A stretch of DNA of 64,000 nucleotides from Bacteroidales bacterium. Lineage in GTDB: Bacteria > Bacteroidota > Bacteroidia > Bacteroidales > UBA932. The stretch covers positions 1-64,000 of the forward strand of contig JAFSBV010000021.1 in assembly GCA_017437125.1 (NCBI GenBank), written 5' to 3'. A program made the translations under genes and the position numbers. Below are positions 27,208-36,992 of this stretch, one piece after another (within the stretch, counting starts at the first letter, position 1; each line of letters starts with the position of its first letter). The notes under the pieces were generated by a model. That model was not told the DNA's origin. It worked only from the letters and a program-made list of their open reading frames with translations, and searched no databases.

Positions 27208-27825
27208 ATGAAACGAATCTTAATGATCATCGCTGCCTTCCTGACCTTGTGCTCTGTGCAGTCACATGCTCAGATACGTTGGGGAGTCACAGGCGGAATG
27301 AATTTCAGTACGTCGAAGTTCACTGAAGTTGACGTGCAGGCCAGGACAGGCTGGAATGCGGGTCTCACATGCATTGTGGATCTGCCTCTCGGCCTTTCGC
27401 TCCAGCCTGCTCTTATATACAGTCAGAAGAATACCAATGTGACAGAGTCCATAGCTCAGAACATGGGATTTGTAGAGCTTCCTGTTTCGGTGCAGTGGGG
27501 TCCTGATCTTCTTCTGTTCAGACCTTTCGTTGATTTTACCCCGTATGTCGGATATGCCATATCCAACAAGGCATATGGAGACGTAAGCTTTGCCGGAATC
27601 AAGGATTTCTCGTCCTGGGAAGGAAAGGAGAGATTTGAGTACGGACTCGGCATCGGAGGCGGAATCAACATATGGAAGCTTCAGGTGATAGCAAGATACT
27701 GCTGGAACTTCGGTTCACTTTATAATGTTGAGGGGTGGAATGACATAAAGAATCATTTCTCGGACCTCAAGACAGACAACAGGAATTTTCAGGGTCTGAC
27801 ACTGAGCCTGGCCCTCCTGTTCTAA
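27208..27825 (+). CDS. PorT-like outer-membrane beta-barrel protein
   Basis: 205 residues. Signal peptide (MKRILMIIAAFLTLCSVQSHA), then WGVTGGMNFST, a start typical of Bacteroidota small 8-stranded outer-membrane barrels (PorT/OmpW-like, 'outer membrane beta-barrel' families), alternating hydrophobic strands, and a C-terminal ...TLSLALLF ending in Phe. Function unknown; structural assignment only. Confidence 0.75.
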   Translation: MKRILMIIAAFLTLCSVQSHAQIRWGVTGGMNFSTSKFTEVDVQARTGWNAGLTCIVDLPLGLSLQPALIYSQKNTNVTESIAQNMGFVELPVSVQWGPDLLLFRPFVDFTPYVGYAISNKAYGDVSFAGIKDFSSWEGKERFEYGLGIGGGINIWKLQVIARYCWNFGSLYNVEGWNDIKNHFSDLKTDNRNFQGLTLSLALLF

Positions 27826-27837
27826 GGAGTTTTGCGG

Positions 27838-28371
27838 ATGAAAAATAAGATAGCAGTTTACTGCTCTGCAAGTTTTGAAATAGATCCAAAGTTCAACAAA
27901 GTCGCCCGTGAATTTGTCCGGGCGGCTTCGTTGCGTGGATATGGCATAGTTACCGGTGGTACTGTAAAGGGTACCATGGGTGAGGTTTCTGATGAGCTTC
28001 ATGCGTGTGGCGGATATCATCTTGGTGTCATCCCCCGCTTCATGGAGCAGTATGTGTATCCTGACCTTTCAGAGGTCATATGGACCGATACAATGTCTGA
28101 GAGAAAGACTTTGCTGAGGAAGGATACATGCGCCGTGGTGGCATTGCCTGGAGGCGTCGGAACTTTGGATGAGGTGATAGAAGTCCTTGCACTTGTGCAT
28201 CTGAAGCAGTATTTCGGTAGGATATTCCTTCTGAACCACGATGGATTCTATGAACCGTTGAGGCGACTGCTTCAGCATTATGTTGATATGAAGATGATGA
28301 GCGAGGCCACGATGGAAAAGGTCGTGTTTGCCGATACCCCTCAGGACATTATTGATGCTTTGGAGAAATAG
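27838..28371 (+). CDS. LOG-family protein (TIGR00730 type)
   Basis: 177 residues from ATG 27838 (a TTG six bases upstream is also possible; an AGGAG lies at about 27824-27829). Rossmann-like fold with the family motifs GTVKGTMGEVSD, TMSERKTLL, and the nucleotide-site PGGVGTLDE. LOG proteins release cytokinin-like bases from nucleoside monophosphates (phosphoribohydrolase). The bacterial role is probably nucleotide salvage or turnover. 12 bases after the barrel gene, 5 before the polyprenyl synthase. Confidence 0.87.
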   Translation: MKNKIAVYCSASFEIDPKFNKVAREFVRAASLRGYGIVTGGTVKGTMGEVSDELHACGGYHLGVIPRFMEQYVYPDLSEVIWTDTMSERKTLLRKDTCAVVALPGGVGTLDEVIEVLALVHLKQYFGRIFLLNHDGFYEPLRRLLQHYVDMKMMSEATMEKVVFADTPQDIIDALEK

Positions 28372-28376
28372 AGAAG

Positions 28377-29366
28377 ATGGATATCAGGTCAATCAGGGAA
28401 TATCTCGGTCATGACTGGACTGCGGTGCAGGAGCGTATAACATCGTCCCTGCATAGTGACATTGCGCTTCTTAATTCGACTAACAGCTCCATCCTTTCCA
28501 ATTCAGGAAAGCAGATGAGGCCGCTTCTGTCCCTTATCATGGCCCGTGCATGTTCCGGAAAGGGCGAGCCTGCGGCAGATGCGTCGATCCGTTATGCAGC
28601 GGCAGCGGAACTGCTTCACAATGCTACTCTTCTTCATGACGATGTCGCGGATGACAGTGACCAGCGCAGAGGAGTGCCTACGGTGATGTCCCTCATGGGA
28701 CCGTCGGTTTCGGTTCTTGTAGGAGATTATTGGCTTGTCAAGGCCATGGAACTCATCCTGGGCCAGGCTGAGAGTGATCATAAGGTCATAAAGGTCTTCT
28801 CGAAGACCCTCAGCGATCTCGCGGAAGGTGAGATGCTTCAGCTCCAGAAGGCCCAAAGCGGCGATACGGATGAGAAGGATTACCTCAGGATAATATATAA
28901 CAAGACGGCTTCACTGTTCGAGGCGGCGTGCGTGTCAGCGGCAGTGTCTGTGTCTGCATCCGCGGAATATGAGCAGGCTGCCAGGGAATATGCTGTTGCT
29001 CTCGGCCTGGCTTTCCAGATCAAGGATGACATTCTGGATTATTCCGGAACCGATTCTGTGGGAAAGCCGCTTGGAGTGGATGTGCTTGAGCAGAAGATAA
29101 CCATTCCTCTGCTGGGAGCATTCCGCAATGCCGGTTCAGATGAAGAGGCTCGTGTACGTGACCTGATAAGGAAGATTGTCGATCATCCGGAATACAGAGA
29201 TGAAATAGTGTCTTTCGTGAAGTCTAACGGAGGACTTGAATATGCCGTAAGCCAGCTGGACAGATATGTTTCAGAGGCTGTAGGGGCTTTGGCGGTGCTT
29301 CCGGATTCGACAGAGAAGGAAATGCTTGTCGAACTTGCATATTTTACAGCAAGGAGGGTGTTCTGA
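28377..29366 (+). CDS. Polyprenyl diphosphate synthase
   Basis: 329 residues. First Asp-rich motif DDVADD (88-93) followed by SDQRRG, and second motif IKDDILDYSG; KQMRPLL near the N-terminus. Trans-polyprenyl synthase that extends FPP with IPP to the long side chain of menaquinone. Chain length is not readable. Its stop overlaps the holB start (TGATG). Confidence 0.92.
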   Translation: MDIRSIREYLGHDWTAVQERITSSLHSDIALLNSTNSSILSNSGKQMRPLLSLIMARACSGKGEPAADASIRYAAAAELLHNATLLHDDVADDSDQRRGVPTVMSLMGPSVSVLVGDYWLVKAMELILGQAESDHKVIKVFSKTLSDLAEGEMLQLQKAQSGDTDEKDYLRIIYNKTASLFEAACVSAAVSVSASAEYEQAAREYAVALGLAFQIKDDILDYSGTDSVGKPLGVDVLEQKITIPLLGAFRNAGSDEEARVRDLIRKIVDHPEYRDEIVSFVKSNGGLEYAVSQLDRYVSEAVGALAVLPDSTEKEMLVELAYFTARRVF

Positions 29367-30421
29367 TGAGGTTTGCCGATATCATAGGAAATGCAGAAGT
29401 TGCAAAGGCGCTGGTTTCAATGGCGGACAGCGGCAGGGTGGCTCATGCCATGCTCATGTATGAGAATGAAGGCTGCGGCGCCCTTGCGTTGGCACTGGCA
29501 TATGTCCAGTATCTGAACTGCAGCAATCCTCATGACGGGGATTCCTGCGGCGAGTGTCCTTCATGCCGTCAGATGGCGAAGCTTATCCATCCTGACGTAC
29601 ATTATGTGTTTCCTGTAAACAAAGGTCCCAAGACCTCGGATGACAAGCCTACATCGGAATCATATATCAACTATTGGAGGGAGCTTGCTGTCTCCAATCC
29701 GTATTTCACCGAAGCTGACCTTCAGAAGGCGATCGGAATAGAGAGCAAGAACGGTCTGATTGCGGTGGCTGAAGCGAAGTCCATCATAAGCAAGCTGTCT
29801 CTGACTGCTGTTTCAGACGGTTACAAGGCTGTGGTGTTCTATCTTCCTGAAAGGATGAATCAGGAGACAGCGAACAGACTTCTCAAGATGGTGGAGGAAC
29901 CGCCTGAAAAGACCCTGTTCATCTTTATCACCCATGCACCGGAAAAGGTGCTTCAGACAATTTTCTCCCGTTGCCAGAGCATCAGGGTGATGCCTTTGAC
30001 GAAGGAGGAGGCAGAAGAAGTCAGGATGCTTCGTCCTGCAGATGACCGTGAGGAATATGACCGTTTCATGGAAATATTTACGGATCTCATGAATGCGGTT
30101 CTTGCCCGTGACCTCATGGCGGCTCTCGAGTGCGGAGAGATGATTGCGGCCCTGGAGTCGCGTGAAAAGCAGAAAGCTTTTTGTAACTTTGCGGGCGGAT
30201 GTATAAGAAAGATATTCATGATCCAGCAGAACATGCATCAGATTGCAGGTGTGGCTGAAGAGGAACAGGAGTTCTATTCTTCCGTTGCAGGACGATGTGG
30301 CAAGGGATTCTGTGCGAGATCGGTTTCAAATATAGATAAGGTCGTGTCCATGATCGACAGGAATGTGAATTCCAAGATCCTGTTCTGTGACCTTGTCAAC
30401 CGTATGTTTTTAAGCGTATGA
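29366..30421 (+). CDS. holB: DNA polymerase III delta' subunit
   Basis: 351 residues. Begins FADIIGNAEVAKALVSMADSGRVAHAMLM, the clamp-loader start. The P-loop is degenerate (ENEGCGALALA), as in delta' subunits that do not hydrolyse ATP. Zinc-binding Cys cluster (CSNPHDGDSCGECPSC), sensor-like LLKMVEEPPEKTLFIFIT, and SRCQSI. Part of the clamp loader at the replication fork. Overlaps both neighbours by 1 and 4 bases. Confidence 0.93.
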   Translation: MRFADIIGNAEVAKALVSMADSGRVAHAMLMYENEGCGALALALAYVQYLNCSNPHDGDSCGECPSCRQMAKLIHPDVHYVFPVNKGPKTSDDKPTSESYINYWRELAVSNPYFTEADLQKAIGIESKNGLIAVAEAKSIISKLSLTAVSDGYKAVVFYLPERMNQETANRLLKMVEEPPEKTLFIFITHAPEKVLQTIFSRCQSIRVMPLTKEEAEEVRMLRPADDREEYDRFMEIFTDLMNAVLARDLMAALECGEMIAALESREKQKAFCNFAGGCIRKIFMIQQNMHQIAGVAEEEQEFYSSVAGRCGKGFCARSVSNIDKVVSMIDRNVNSKILFCDLVNRMFLSV

Positions 30422-31746
30422 ACGAATCAAAGAGATACGATTGTTCAAGAGGCTGTACTGTAGAGCGTCTTGACAGTGGAGAGATTGACTGCAGCTACCG
30501 TCAGGGATGTTGCAAGCTTGAGGTTTACGACTGGCTTGCAGGTGTCAGTCAGGAGCAGTACAAGGACTATTTCGAAGTCCGTTTCAAGAATACAAGGAAG
30601 GCGATATACCGCAACGGATCAGGTCAGAGCATCAAGATAGGAGATCTGGTTATCGTTGAGGCAGCGAACGGTCATGACCTCGGCATTGTGACTCTTGAAG
30701 GTCCGATCGTGGGCCGTCAGATGAAATGCAAGAGGATAAACCCTGAGACATTCGAGTTCAAGAGGATATACCGTAAGGCAAAGCTTTTTGATATCGAAAG
30801 ATGGCAGGAGGCCATTGCCCGTGAGCATGAGACGATGATACGTTCACGTCAGATAGCTGCCGAGCTCGGTCTTGAGATGAAGATCGGTGATGTGGAGTTC
30901 CAGGGAGACGGAACAAAAGCGATATTCTATTACATAGCTGACGGACGTGTGGATTTCCGCCAGCTGATCAAGGTATTTGCCGAGGAGTTCCGCATAAGGA
31001 TAGAAATGAAGCAGATCGGTGCACGTCAGGAGGCCGGACTTATCGGAGGACTTGGAGTCTGCGGACGTGAACTGTGCTGCTCGAACTATATTTCAAGCTT
31101 CCAGTCCATCACGACTTCTGCTGCACGTTGTCAGGATCTTTCCCTCAACCCTCAGAAGCTTGCGGGACAGTGCGGAAAGCTCAAATGCTGTCTCAATTAT
31201 GAGACGGCTGCATATATGGATGCCCAGTCACGTATTCCTAAGGTTCACAATCCTTTAGAGTTCGAGGACGGACTTGCATATCTCATGAAGACGGATATCC
31301 TCCGTGAGATCATGTATTTCTCATATGATCCACAGTCTCTGGCCAATCTTTATCCTCTCTACGCGGAAGATGTATGGGATATAATAAGGATGAACCGCAA
31401 TGGCGAGAAGCCTGAGTCTCTCAAGAATGACTCGGAATCGGTTGCTCCTGAATTCGTTACAGCTGTCGGTGATGATGCCATCAACCGTTTTGACGAGGCG
31501 CGTAAGCGTAAGAGGAAGAAGAAGTCCCGCAGCGGCGGACAGAAGAATGCCGCACAGTCAGCAGAAGCAAAGCCGGCTGAACCTAAGACTTCAGAGCAGA
31601 AATCTTCTGCCGAATCCGGCAAGGATGGTCAGAAGCCGGAGCAGAAAAGAGAACACAAAGGCGGACACAAGGGCCCGAAAGGCGGAAACAGGAATGGAGG
31701 CAACCGTCGTAACGACCGTCCAAAGAAGGATGCACCTTCAGAATAA
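30418..31746 (+). CDS. ricT: PSP1-domain protein, RicT-like
   Basis: 442 residues. Cys-rich N-terminus (Cys9, 13, 25, 31, 32) and the PSP1 core: LGIVTLEGPIVG, FQGDGTKAIFYYIADGRVDFRQL, then the ARQEAGLIGGLGVCGRELCC and QCGKLKCCLNYE iron-sulfur segments. In Bacillus the related YaaT/RicT protein forms an Fe-S complex affecting RNA processing and development. The C-terminal ~90 residues are Lys/Glu/Gly-rich and disordered, ending in basic Gly repeats, a feature often seen in Bacteroidota homologues. Overlaps holB by 4 bases, a conserved pairing. Confidence 0.88.
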   Translation: MNESKRYDCSRGCTVERLDSGEIDCSYRQGCCKLEVYDWLAGVSQEQYKDYFEVRFKNTRKAIYRNGSGQSIKIGDLVIVEAANGHDLGIVTLEGPIVGRQMKCKRINPETFEFKRIYRKAKLFDIERWQEAIAREHETMIRSRQIAAELGLEMKIGDVEFQGDGTKAIFYYIADGRVDFRQLIKVFAEEFRIRIEMKQIGARQEAGLIGGLGVCGRELCCSNYISSFQSITTSAARCQDLSLNPQKLAGQCGKLKCCLNYETAAYMDAQSRIPKVHNPLEFEDGLAYLMKTDILREIMYFSYDPQSLANLYPLYAEDVWDIIRMNRNGEKPESLKNDSESVAPEFVTAVGDDAINRFDEARKRKRKKKSRSGGQKNAAQSAEAKPAEPKTSEQKSSAESGKDGQKPEQKREHKGGHKGPKGGNRNGGNRRNDRPKKDAPSE

Positions 31747-31750
31747 CATT

Positions 31751-31777
31751 GCCATCCTGAGCGGAGCGAAGGATCTT
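31751..31777. repeat. Dispersed intergenic repeat copy
   Basis: gccatcctgagcg followed by gagcgaaggatct: a dyad ATCCT...AGGAT around a GAGCG core. Fills most of the 47-base gap between ricT and trmB, and runs into the trmB start region. Confidence 0.75.
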
Positions 31778-31793
31778 TATACATATATCATAT

Positions 31794-32621
31794 ATGGGAA
31801 AAGACAAATTAAGAAAATTCAAGGAAAACGAGACATTCAGATGTCTGGTACAGCCGGCAACCTCTGAGGTTCTCGGCTGTGACCATCCTTTGAAGGGCAA
31901 CTGGGGTCGCGATTTCTTCGGCAATGACAATCCGATAATCATTGAACTCGGATGCGGCAAAGGCGATTATACCGTTGACCTGGCCGAGCGTAATCCATCG
32001 TTCAACTATATAGGCATCGACATCAAGGGAGCACGCCTCTGGAAGGGTGCGAAATATGCGACAGAGCATGGCCTGAACAATGTCGGCTTCCTTCGCACGC
32101 GCATTGAATTCATCGAATCACTTTTTGCGTACGGTGAGGTTTCAGAGATATGGATAACATTTGCGGATCCTCAGATCGGACGGGAAAAGAAGCGCCTTAC
32201 AGCACCGCTGTTCATGAACCGCTATCGTAATTTCCTGAAGCCGGGCGGAATCATACATCTCAAGACCGACAGCAGGTATCTCCATGAATATTCCCTTGCC
32301 ATGGCACAGCAGAACGGCCTGGATATCCTGGCAGCAGCAACGGACATATATGGTGAGGATCGTGAACGTCTTTATGAAAGCGGCCTTTCTTCATTATGCG
32401 GCCGTGATGCCGTCAATGCCCTTTTCGAGGTACAGACCTTTTATGAATCGCAGTACCTGGCACAGGGATTCCCGATCACATATCTTTCATTCCTTGCCGA
32501 TCATGAGGGCGACTACATAAGCCCTGAATGGGACGAAGATCGTTGGAAGGATGAAGGCCATCATTTTGTTATTCCTTCCGGCCTTCCGGTCGCTTCAAAA
32601 TTCTATCCCGGCGAGAAGTAA
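31794..32621 (+). CDS. trmB: tRNA (guanosine46-N7)-methyltransferase
   Basis: 275 residues. SAM motif IELGCGKGDYTVDLA and the family motif ITFADPQIGREKKRL, the Bacteroidota variant of FPDPWPKKRH. Methylates N7 of G46 in the tRNA variable loop. Somewhat longer than E. coli TrmB (239) through a C-terminal extension ending HHFVIPSGLPVASKF. Convergent with miaA. Confidence 0.92.
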   Translation: MGKDKLRKFKENETFRCLVQPATSEVLGCDHPLKGNWGRDFFGNDNPIIIELGCGKGDYTVDLAERNPSFNYIGIDIKGARLWKGAKYATEHGLNNVGFLRTRIEFIESLFAYGEVSEIWITFADPQIGREKKRLTAPLFMNRYRNFLKPGGIIHLKTDSRYLHEYSLAMAQQNGLDILAAATDIYGEDRERLYESGLSSLCGRDAVNALFEVQTFYESQYLAQGFPITYLSFLADHEGDYISPEWDEDRWKDEGHHFVIPSGLPVASKFYPGEK

Positions 32622-32678
32622 ATGAATCGTCCGCAGGTGTTACTATCTGCCTGGTTTTCAGGAGGTTGTGCCCTATGG

Positions 32679-33710
32679 TCATACGTTGGCCCAGTGGATG
32701 CGGATGCCTTTGCGTTCCATGCCGCGGAACCATGTCATCTGGCGCTTGGCGAACTGATGGATGGCAGTGGCAAGCTGGGTGCGCATTTCTTCGAATGTGA
32801 GCTGGCCGACGAGGTATAGGGTCACGAATTTATATTCCAGACCGTAATATATCAGGTCTTCTGCAGAAATTGGCTTGTGATCAGGGGCCAAGGCAGGATG
32901 TGTCCCGTCGATAAGTCCTTTGATCTCTTCCACCATGCCTTCTTCCAGACGGGCATCCAGCCTGCGGTCAATACGTGCATTCCTTTCTTCGCGTGTCACG
33001 AGCGTACCTATATAATATGTGTTCTTCGGAAGGAAACTCGTGCGCTGAACCGGATGTGCGGCTTCGTATATCGCTATTTCCAATGCGCGGATAAGGCGTT
33101 TGCGTGTGTCGTAGTCGGTGCTGTTATGCAGAGGCTTCAATGCTGCCAGCTGTGCTATGAGCTCTTCGTCGGATTTCTTTTCAAGCTCAGCACGTAGCTC
33201 CGGATCCGGCGGAACTTCCGGGAGGGAATATCCGCATGTCGCAGCTTCGATATATAGACCTGATCCACCGCAAAGAATCGGAATACCTCCTCGGCCGACT
33301 ATATCCTTGTATGCCTTCTCGAAGTCGCGCTGATATTCGAATATATTGTATTTGGTTCCGGTATCCACGATATCCATAAGATGGTATGGAATCTCCTCAT
33401 ATTCAGAAAGATCCTTTCCGGTCCCGATGTCCATTCCACGATAGACCTGGCGTGAGTCGGCGGAAATTATTTCGGCGCCGGCCTTGCTGATAGCAGAAGC
33501 CTCCCCAATAGATATCTGCTCCAATAGAGAGTTGATCTGGCGGGCGAGCCGGACTGCATAACGGGTCTTGCCCGAAGCGGTCGGACCAAGAACGCATATG
33601 AGATCGATCTCTCCGGAGAGATATTTTTCGAGAATCTCCCTGACGTTGATTTCTTCCGCCTGAGGCAGCTCGGCCATCGGAGGTATCGGTGTGAACGGTT
33701 TCTTTGCCAT
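32679..33710 (-). CDS. miaA: tRNA dimethylallyltransferase
   Basis: 343 residues from ATG 33710. P-loop GPTASGKT, SADSRQVYRGMDIGTGKDL, YHLMDIVD, GGSGLY and DYDTRKRLIRALEI identify MiaA, which adds a dimethylallyl group to N6 of A37 in tRNAs reading U-starting codons. There is an extra segment (INSLLEQISIGEASAISKAG) between the P-loop helix and the SADSRQ motif. The -7 box at 33718-33725 is only 8 bases from this ATG, so the mRNA is either nearly leaderless or starts translation at the next Met (33677). Confidence 0.93.
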   Translation of the reverse strand: MAKKPFTPIPPMAELPQAEEINVREILEKYLSGEIDLICVLGPTASGKTRYAVRLARQINSLLEQISIGEASAISKAGAEIISADSRQVYRGMDIGTGKDLSEYEEIPYHLMDIVDTGTKYNIFEYQRDFEKAYKDIVGRGGIPILCGGSGLYIEAATCGYSLPEVPPDPELRAELEKKSDEELIAQLAALKPLHNSTDYDTRKRLIRALEIAIYEAAHPVQRTSFLPKNTYYIGTLVTREERNARIDRRLDARLEEGMVEEIKGLIDGTHPALAPDHKPISAEDLIYYGLEYKFVTLYLVGQLTFEEMRTQLATAIHQFAKRQMTWFRGMERKGIRIHWANV

Positions 33711-33717
33711 AGTGGTG

Positions 33718-33725
33718 CAAAGATA
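33718..33725 (-). promoter_or_regulatory. -7 box for miaA
   Basis: TATCTTTG on the minus strand, ending 7 bases before the ATG at 33710. Divergent from the restriction-modification promoter 24 bases away. Confidence 0.6.
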
Positions 33726-33748
33726 TTTAAAGAATCGGAATAATCTTT

Positions 33749-33756
33749 TAAATTTG
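33749..33756 (+). promoter_or_regulatory. -7 box for the restriction-modification operon
   Basis: TAAATTTG, 28 bases before the ATG at 33785. No controller-protein box recognised. Confidence 0.6.
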
Positions 33757-33784
33757 CAGTATATTAACTTTTTATAGGTTTGAT

Positions 33785-34882
33785 ATGACTTATTTTGAAG
33801 AAATCAAGGAACTTGTGAATAAGGTCCCACATACTTTGGCTGATTTCACACAGCCAAGAGATGTTGCTCGTATTCCAACTCAGGCAAGCTCCAATTTTAT
33901 TACAAATAAAGAGCAGGGGGATTGGGCGGAGAATCTGCTGGCACGTGCGATAAATACGACTTCGAATTATTATGTTGCGGTCAAATATGGAAAGTCGGAC
34001 GCTGTTGTAGCAGGTGAACCAGGTTTTGATGTTTTCTTCAAGGAATTTCAGGAAGAATTGGACGAGATCGGCAAACGGCCGGATCTGCTGATATTCAGAA
34101 AAGAGGATTTTGATAAAGACTTAGGTATGGATATCAGTCATGTAGATCATACAAGGATTGATGAGTATGTCAGAAAGGCTGTAGCAGGCATAGAAGTGAG
34201 GTCCAGTGCATTTCTGATTGACCATTACGAGGAAGCAATGCAGAATCGTGTTGCATGTTTTACTTCTAAAGCAATGGAGCTCAGAAATGAGATTTTGGAA
34301 GAATATCACGAGGATCTCCAGCATCCTTCACGTGTGAAATATTGCCATCTTCTCGAAGGTATGACGGAAGAATCTCTGATCATTACAGATTTCAAGGTTC
34401 CCGGATGGAGGTCTTCTGAAAGATTGTTGTCTTTGAATGATAAACTCAAGGAACTTAAGGCTGCTATCAAGGAAATCCAGAAAAGAGACTATCTGTCCAT
34501 AACACCAAAGGTAGAGGATCTGAAGGTTGTATATAAGTGGATAGAGACATACAATGTGCCTCATTATTATTTTCAGGTCTTTTTTGACAAGGTATATGGA
34601 ATATCCTTCAAAAGGATATTGGAGATAATATCGGATTCTGATAATGAGGGAATTGTTTTCTCTGTTGAGAGCGATTCAAAAAACCAGAATAAGGATACAA
34701 TCAAGGTACGTTCAAAGTCAGGAATCGAAGTTGCATATAAAGTTGACGAACCTGATCATAGAAGCGTAAGAAAAGAGATGGAAAGGGGCCGTTTGCTTTT
34801 TTATGTGACGTTTGAAGGTGGTACGGCATACATTGACATAGATAAATTGAAGTCGGTTCTGGATTTAGAAGGAGAATTTTAG
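33785..34882 (+). CDS. Type II restriction endonuclease, AccI-like
   Basis: 365 residues. The N-terminal [22 protein letters not shown] segment is characteristic of the AccI restriction-enzyme family (AccI cuts GTMKAC). A probable PD-(D/E)XK-type site: Pro99-Asp100 in RPDLLIF and Glu137-Val-Arg139 in GIEVRSSAF, with Arg where Lys is usual. Less GC-rich than its neighbours. The next gene, overlapping by one base (TAGTG), is its methyltransferase. Protects against foreign DNA. The family call is from pattern; cleavage site is unproven. Confidence 0.75.
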   Translation: MTYFEEIKELVNKVPHTLADFTQPRDVARIPTQASSNFITNKEQGDWAENLLARAINTTSNYYVAVKYGKSDAVVAGEPGFDVFFKEFQEELDEIGKRPDLLIFRKEDFDKDLGMDISHVDHTRIDEYVRKAVAGIEVRSSAFLIDHYEEAMQNRVACFTSKAMELRNEILEEYHEDLQHPSRVKYCHLLEGMTEESLIITDFKVPGWRSSERLLSLNDKLKELKAAIKEIQKRDYLSITPKVEDLKVVYKWIETYNVPHYYFQVFFDKVYGISFKRILEIISDSDNEGIVFSVESDSKNQNKDTIKVRSKSGIEVAYKVDEPDHRSVRKEMERGRLLFYVTFEGGTAYIDIDKLKSVLDLEGEF

Positions 34883-36441
34883 TGCAGAGCATGGGTTCCA
34901 TAGAGTCGGATTATGTTCTTAGAACTCCGATAGAGCATCGCAAGCATTATGCTCAATTCTTTACCCCGGTCTCATTGGCGGATGTCATGACTGATTGGTT
35001 GGTGAAGAAAGGGGATATAGTGTCAGTGCTGGAACCTGCTTTCGGACTGGGAGTATTTACCAGATGTCTTTTGGAAAAGAAGGATAATCTTGATATAAAA
35101 GGCTTTGATGTAGACGAAAAGATTTTTAATGAGAGCAGGAGAATATATGGATCGCAGGTAAATCTCTTGAATCAGGATTATATGCATAATGACTGGAATA
35201 ATAAATATGATGCCATTATCTGTAATCCACCTTATTTCAAGTTTCACAATTATGACAATAAAAAGATAATTGATGAGATCGAAGCTCGTCTTTCATGTAA
35301 ACTGAATGGTTTTACCAATCTATATACATTGTTTTTGTTGAAGTCCATTCATCAGCTTAATCCAGGAGGAAGATGTGCATATATAGTACCTTCGGAGTTC
35401 CTGAATTCTGACTATGGAAGACTGGTGAAAAGACATTTGCTTAAGACAAGATCGCTACGTCATATTATTGTCTTTAGTTTTGAAGATAACCTTTTTGAAG
35501 ATGCATTGACTACGTCTTGTCTTGTACTATGTGAAAACAGCGAGGACTGCGAAACAGTGCGTTTTACGTCTCTTCCTACACTGAATGGTACGGGACTGAT
35601 AAAGAAATGTCTGGACAATGATTTCCCTGATAATGTATTCAGCAGGGAATATGCCTTTTCTGATCTTGATCCTGATGTGAAATGGAAGAATTATTATCAG
35701 GAATGCAATGTAAGTAAATATGGAAATCTGGTGCCGTTCTCTGTATATGCTAAAGTTATGAGGGGAATAGCAACGGGTGCGAATGATTTTTTCATATTCA
35801 ATAAGTCCAAAGCAGAAGAACAGCATGTGGGTGAAGAATTTCTGCGTCCATGTGTTTGCAGGTGCGCAGATGTAAAGGGATCGGTTTTCACCGAAGAAGA
35901 CTATCAGAAACTGAAGGAAGCTGACAAGAATGTATATCTGTTGGATGCGGTTGGAGTGGAAGATGAAAATGTAAAAAGATATCTGAAAAGTGGAATTGCC
36001 GATGGGGTTGATAAAAAGTATCTGACTTCAAGTCGTAATCCATGGTATGCTCTTGAAAACCGATTACCTTCACCGATTTGGGTGACAGTCTTCAACAGAA
36101 AAGGATTGAGGTTTGTCAGAAATCAGGCAGGTGTCAGCAATCTTACTACATTTCATTGCGTATATCCTCAAAGAAGTCTTTATAATGATGTTTCTGATGA
36201 TCTGTTGTTCGCCTATCTTCAGACCGATATAGCGAAGGAAATATTTGCAGATAACTGCAGAGAATATGGAAATGGATTGCAGAAATTTGAACCGAATGAT
36301 CTTAACAAAGGGATGATGATGGATATAGCATTACTTCCGGATCATGAAAAAAAGAAGATTGAGGCAATGGTCAGGGACTGTCCGGAATCATTGCCTGTGA
36401 AAGAAATAGAAATTATATTATTAAAATATTTTCAGAATTAA
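34882..36441 (+). CDS. DNA N6-adenine methyltransferase of the restriction-modification pair
   Basis: 519 residues from GTG 34882 (ATG 34891 is an alternative). N-terminal YAQFFTP motif, SAM motif I LEPAFGLG (50-57), catalytic motif IV NPPYF (115-119), then [14 protein letters not shown]; a C-terminal target-recognition half follows. The order (SAM, catalytic, TRD) is the gamma class of m6A enzymes. Protects host sites from the adjacent endonuclease. The pair sits between miaA and smpB with no integrase or repeats, and ends 4 bases before smpB. Confidence 0.85.
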   Translation: MQSMGSIESDYVLRTPIEHRKHYAQFFTPVSLADVMTDWLVKKGDIVSVLEPAFGLGVFTRCLLEKKDNLDIKGFDVDEKIFNESRRIYGSQVNLLNQDYMHNDWNNKYDAIICNPPYFKFHNYDNKKIIDEIEARLSCKLNGFTNLYTLFLLKSIHQLNPGGRCAYIVPSEFLNSDYGRLVKRHLLKTRSLRHIIVFSFEDNLFEDALTTSCLVLCENSEDCETVRFTSLPTLNGTGLIKKCLDNDFPDNVFSREYAFSDLDPDVKWKNYYQECNVSKYGNLVPFSVYAKVMRGIATGANDFFIFNKSKAEEQHVGEEFLRPCVCRCADVKGSVFTEEDYQKLKEADKNVYLLDAVGVEDENVKRYLKSGIADGVDKKYLTSSRNPWYALENRLPSPIWVTVFNRKGLRFVRNQAGVSNLTTFHCVYPQRSLYNDVSDDLLFAYLQTDIAKEIFADNCREYGNGLQKFEPNDLNKGMMMDIALLPDHEKKKIEAMVRDCPESLPVKEIEIILLKYFQN

Positions 36442-36445
36442 GATT

Positions 36446-36895
36446 ATGCCGAAAGCAAAAAGCAGTGTAGAGATAAAGAACAGGAGGGCTTCGTTTGATT
36501 ATGAGTTCATAGAGACCTTCCAGGCGGGAATTGTGCTTACCGGCACAGAGATAAAATCCATCAGGGCCGGAAAGGCTTCACTGGTGGATACATTCTGTTA
36601 TTTCAATGGTAACGAGCTGTATGTCAAGAATATGCATGTTGCCGAATACTGGTGGGGCAGCTGGGGAAAGCATGACCCGCGCCGCGACAGGAAACTCCTT
36701 CTTAACCGCAAGGAACTCAACAGACTCCAGAGAGCGGTCAAGGAAAAGGGATTGACTATTGTTGGAGTCAAGCTTTATATTGCTGAGAACGGCTATGCAA
36801 AGATATTGATTGCATTGGCCCGTGGTAAGAAGGAATATGACAAACGTGCTTCCATCAAGGAGAAGGACCTCCGCAGGGAGATGGAAAGGATATAG
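36446..36895 (+). CDS. smpB: SsrA-binding protein SmpB
   Basis: 149 residues. [36 protein letters not shown] and [22 protein letters not shown], then a basic tail DLRREMERI. Binds tmRNA and carries out trans-translation to rescue stalled ribosomes. It begins 4 bases after the methyltransferase, so it may be partly co-transcribed with the acquired R-M genes. Confidence 0.97.
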   Translation: MPKAKSSVEIKNRRASFDYEFIETFQAGIVLTGTEIKSIRAGKASLVDTFCYFNGNELYVKNMHVAEYWWGSWGKHDPRRDRKLLLNRKELNRLQRAVKEKGLTIVGVKLYIAENGYAKILIALARGKKEYDKRASIKEKDLRREMERI

Positions 36896-36905
36896 CGCTT
36901 CAGCA

Positions 36906-36984
36906 GAAAACAACATACCCCGTCGGGCAAGCGGAGCATTTTCCTGAATCTCTGCGAAGCGGCCCGACGGGGTATGTTGTTTTC
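36906..36984. terminator. Bidirectional long hairpin between smpB and metK
   Basis: Perfect 23-bp inverted repeat (36906-36928 with 36962-36984). The outer ends are AAAA/TTTT on both strands, and the loop holds GCGGAGC and GCGAAGCG. Lies between the convergent ends of smpB and metK, so it can terminate both. Confidence 0.75.
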
Positions 36985-36992
36985 CGGATGTG

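Noticed and set aside
33785-36441. Prophage or integrative element around the restriction-modification genes
   Set aside because: No integrase, tRNA junction or flanking direct repeat seen.
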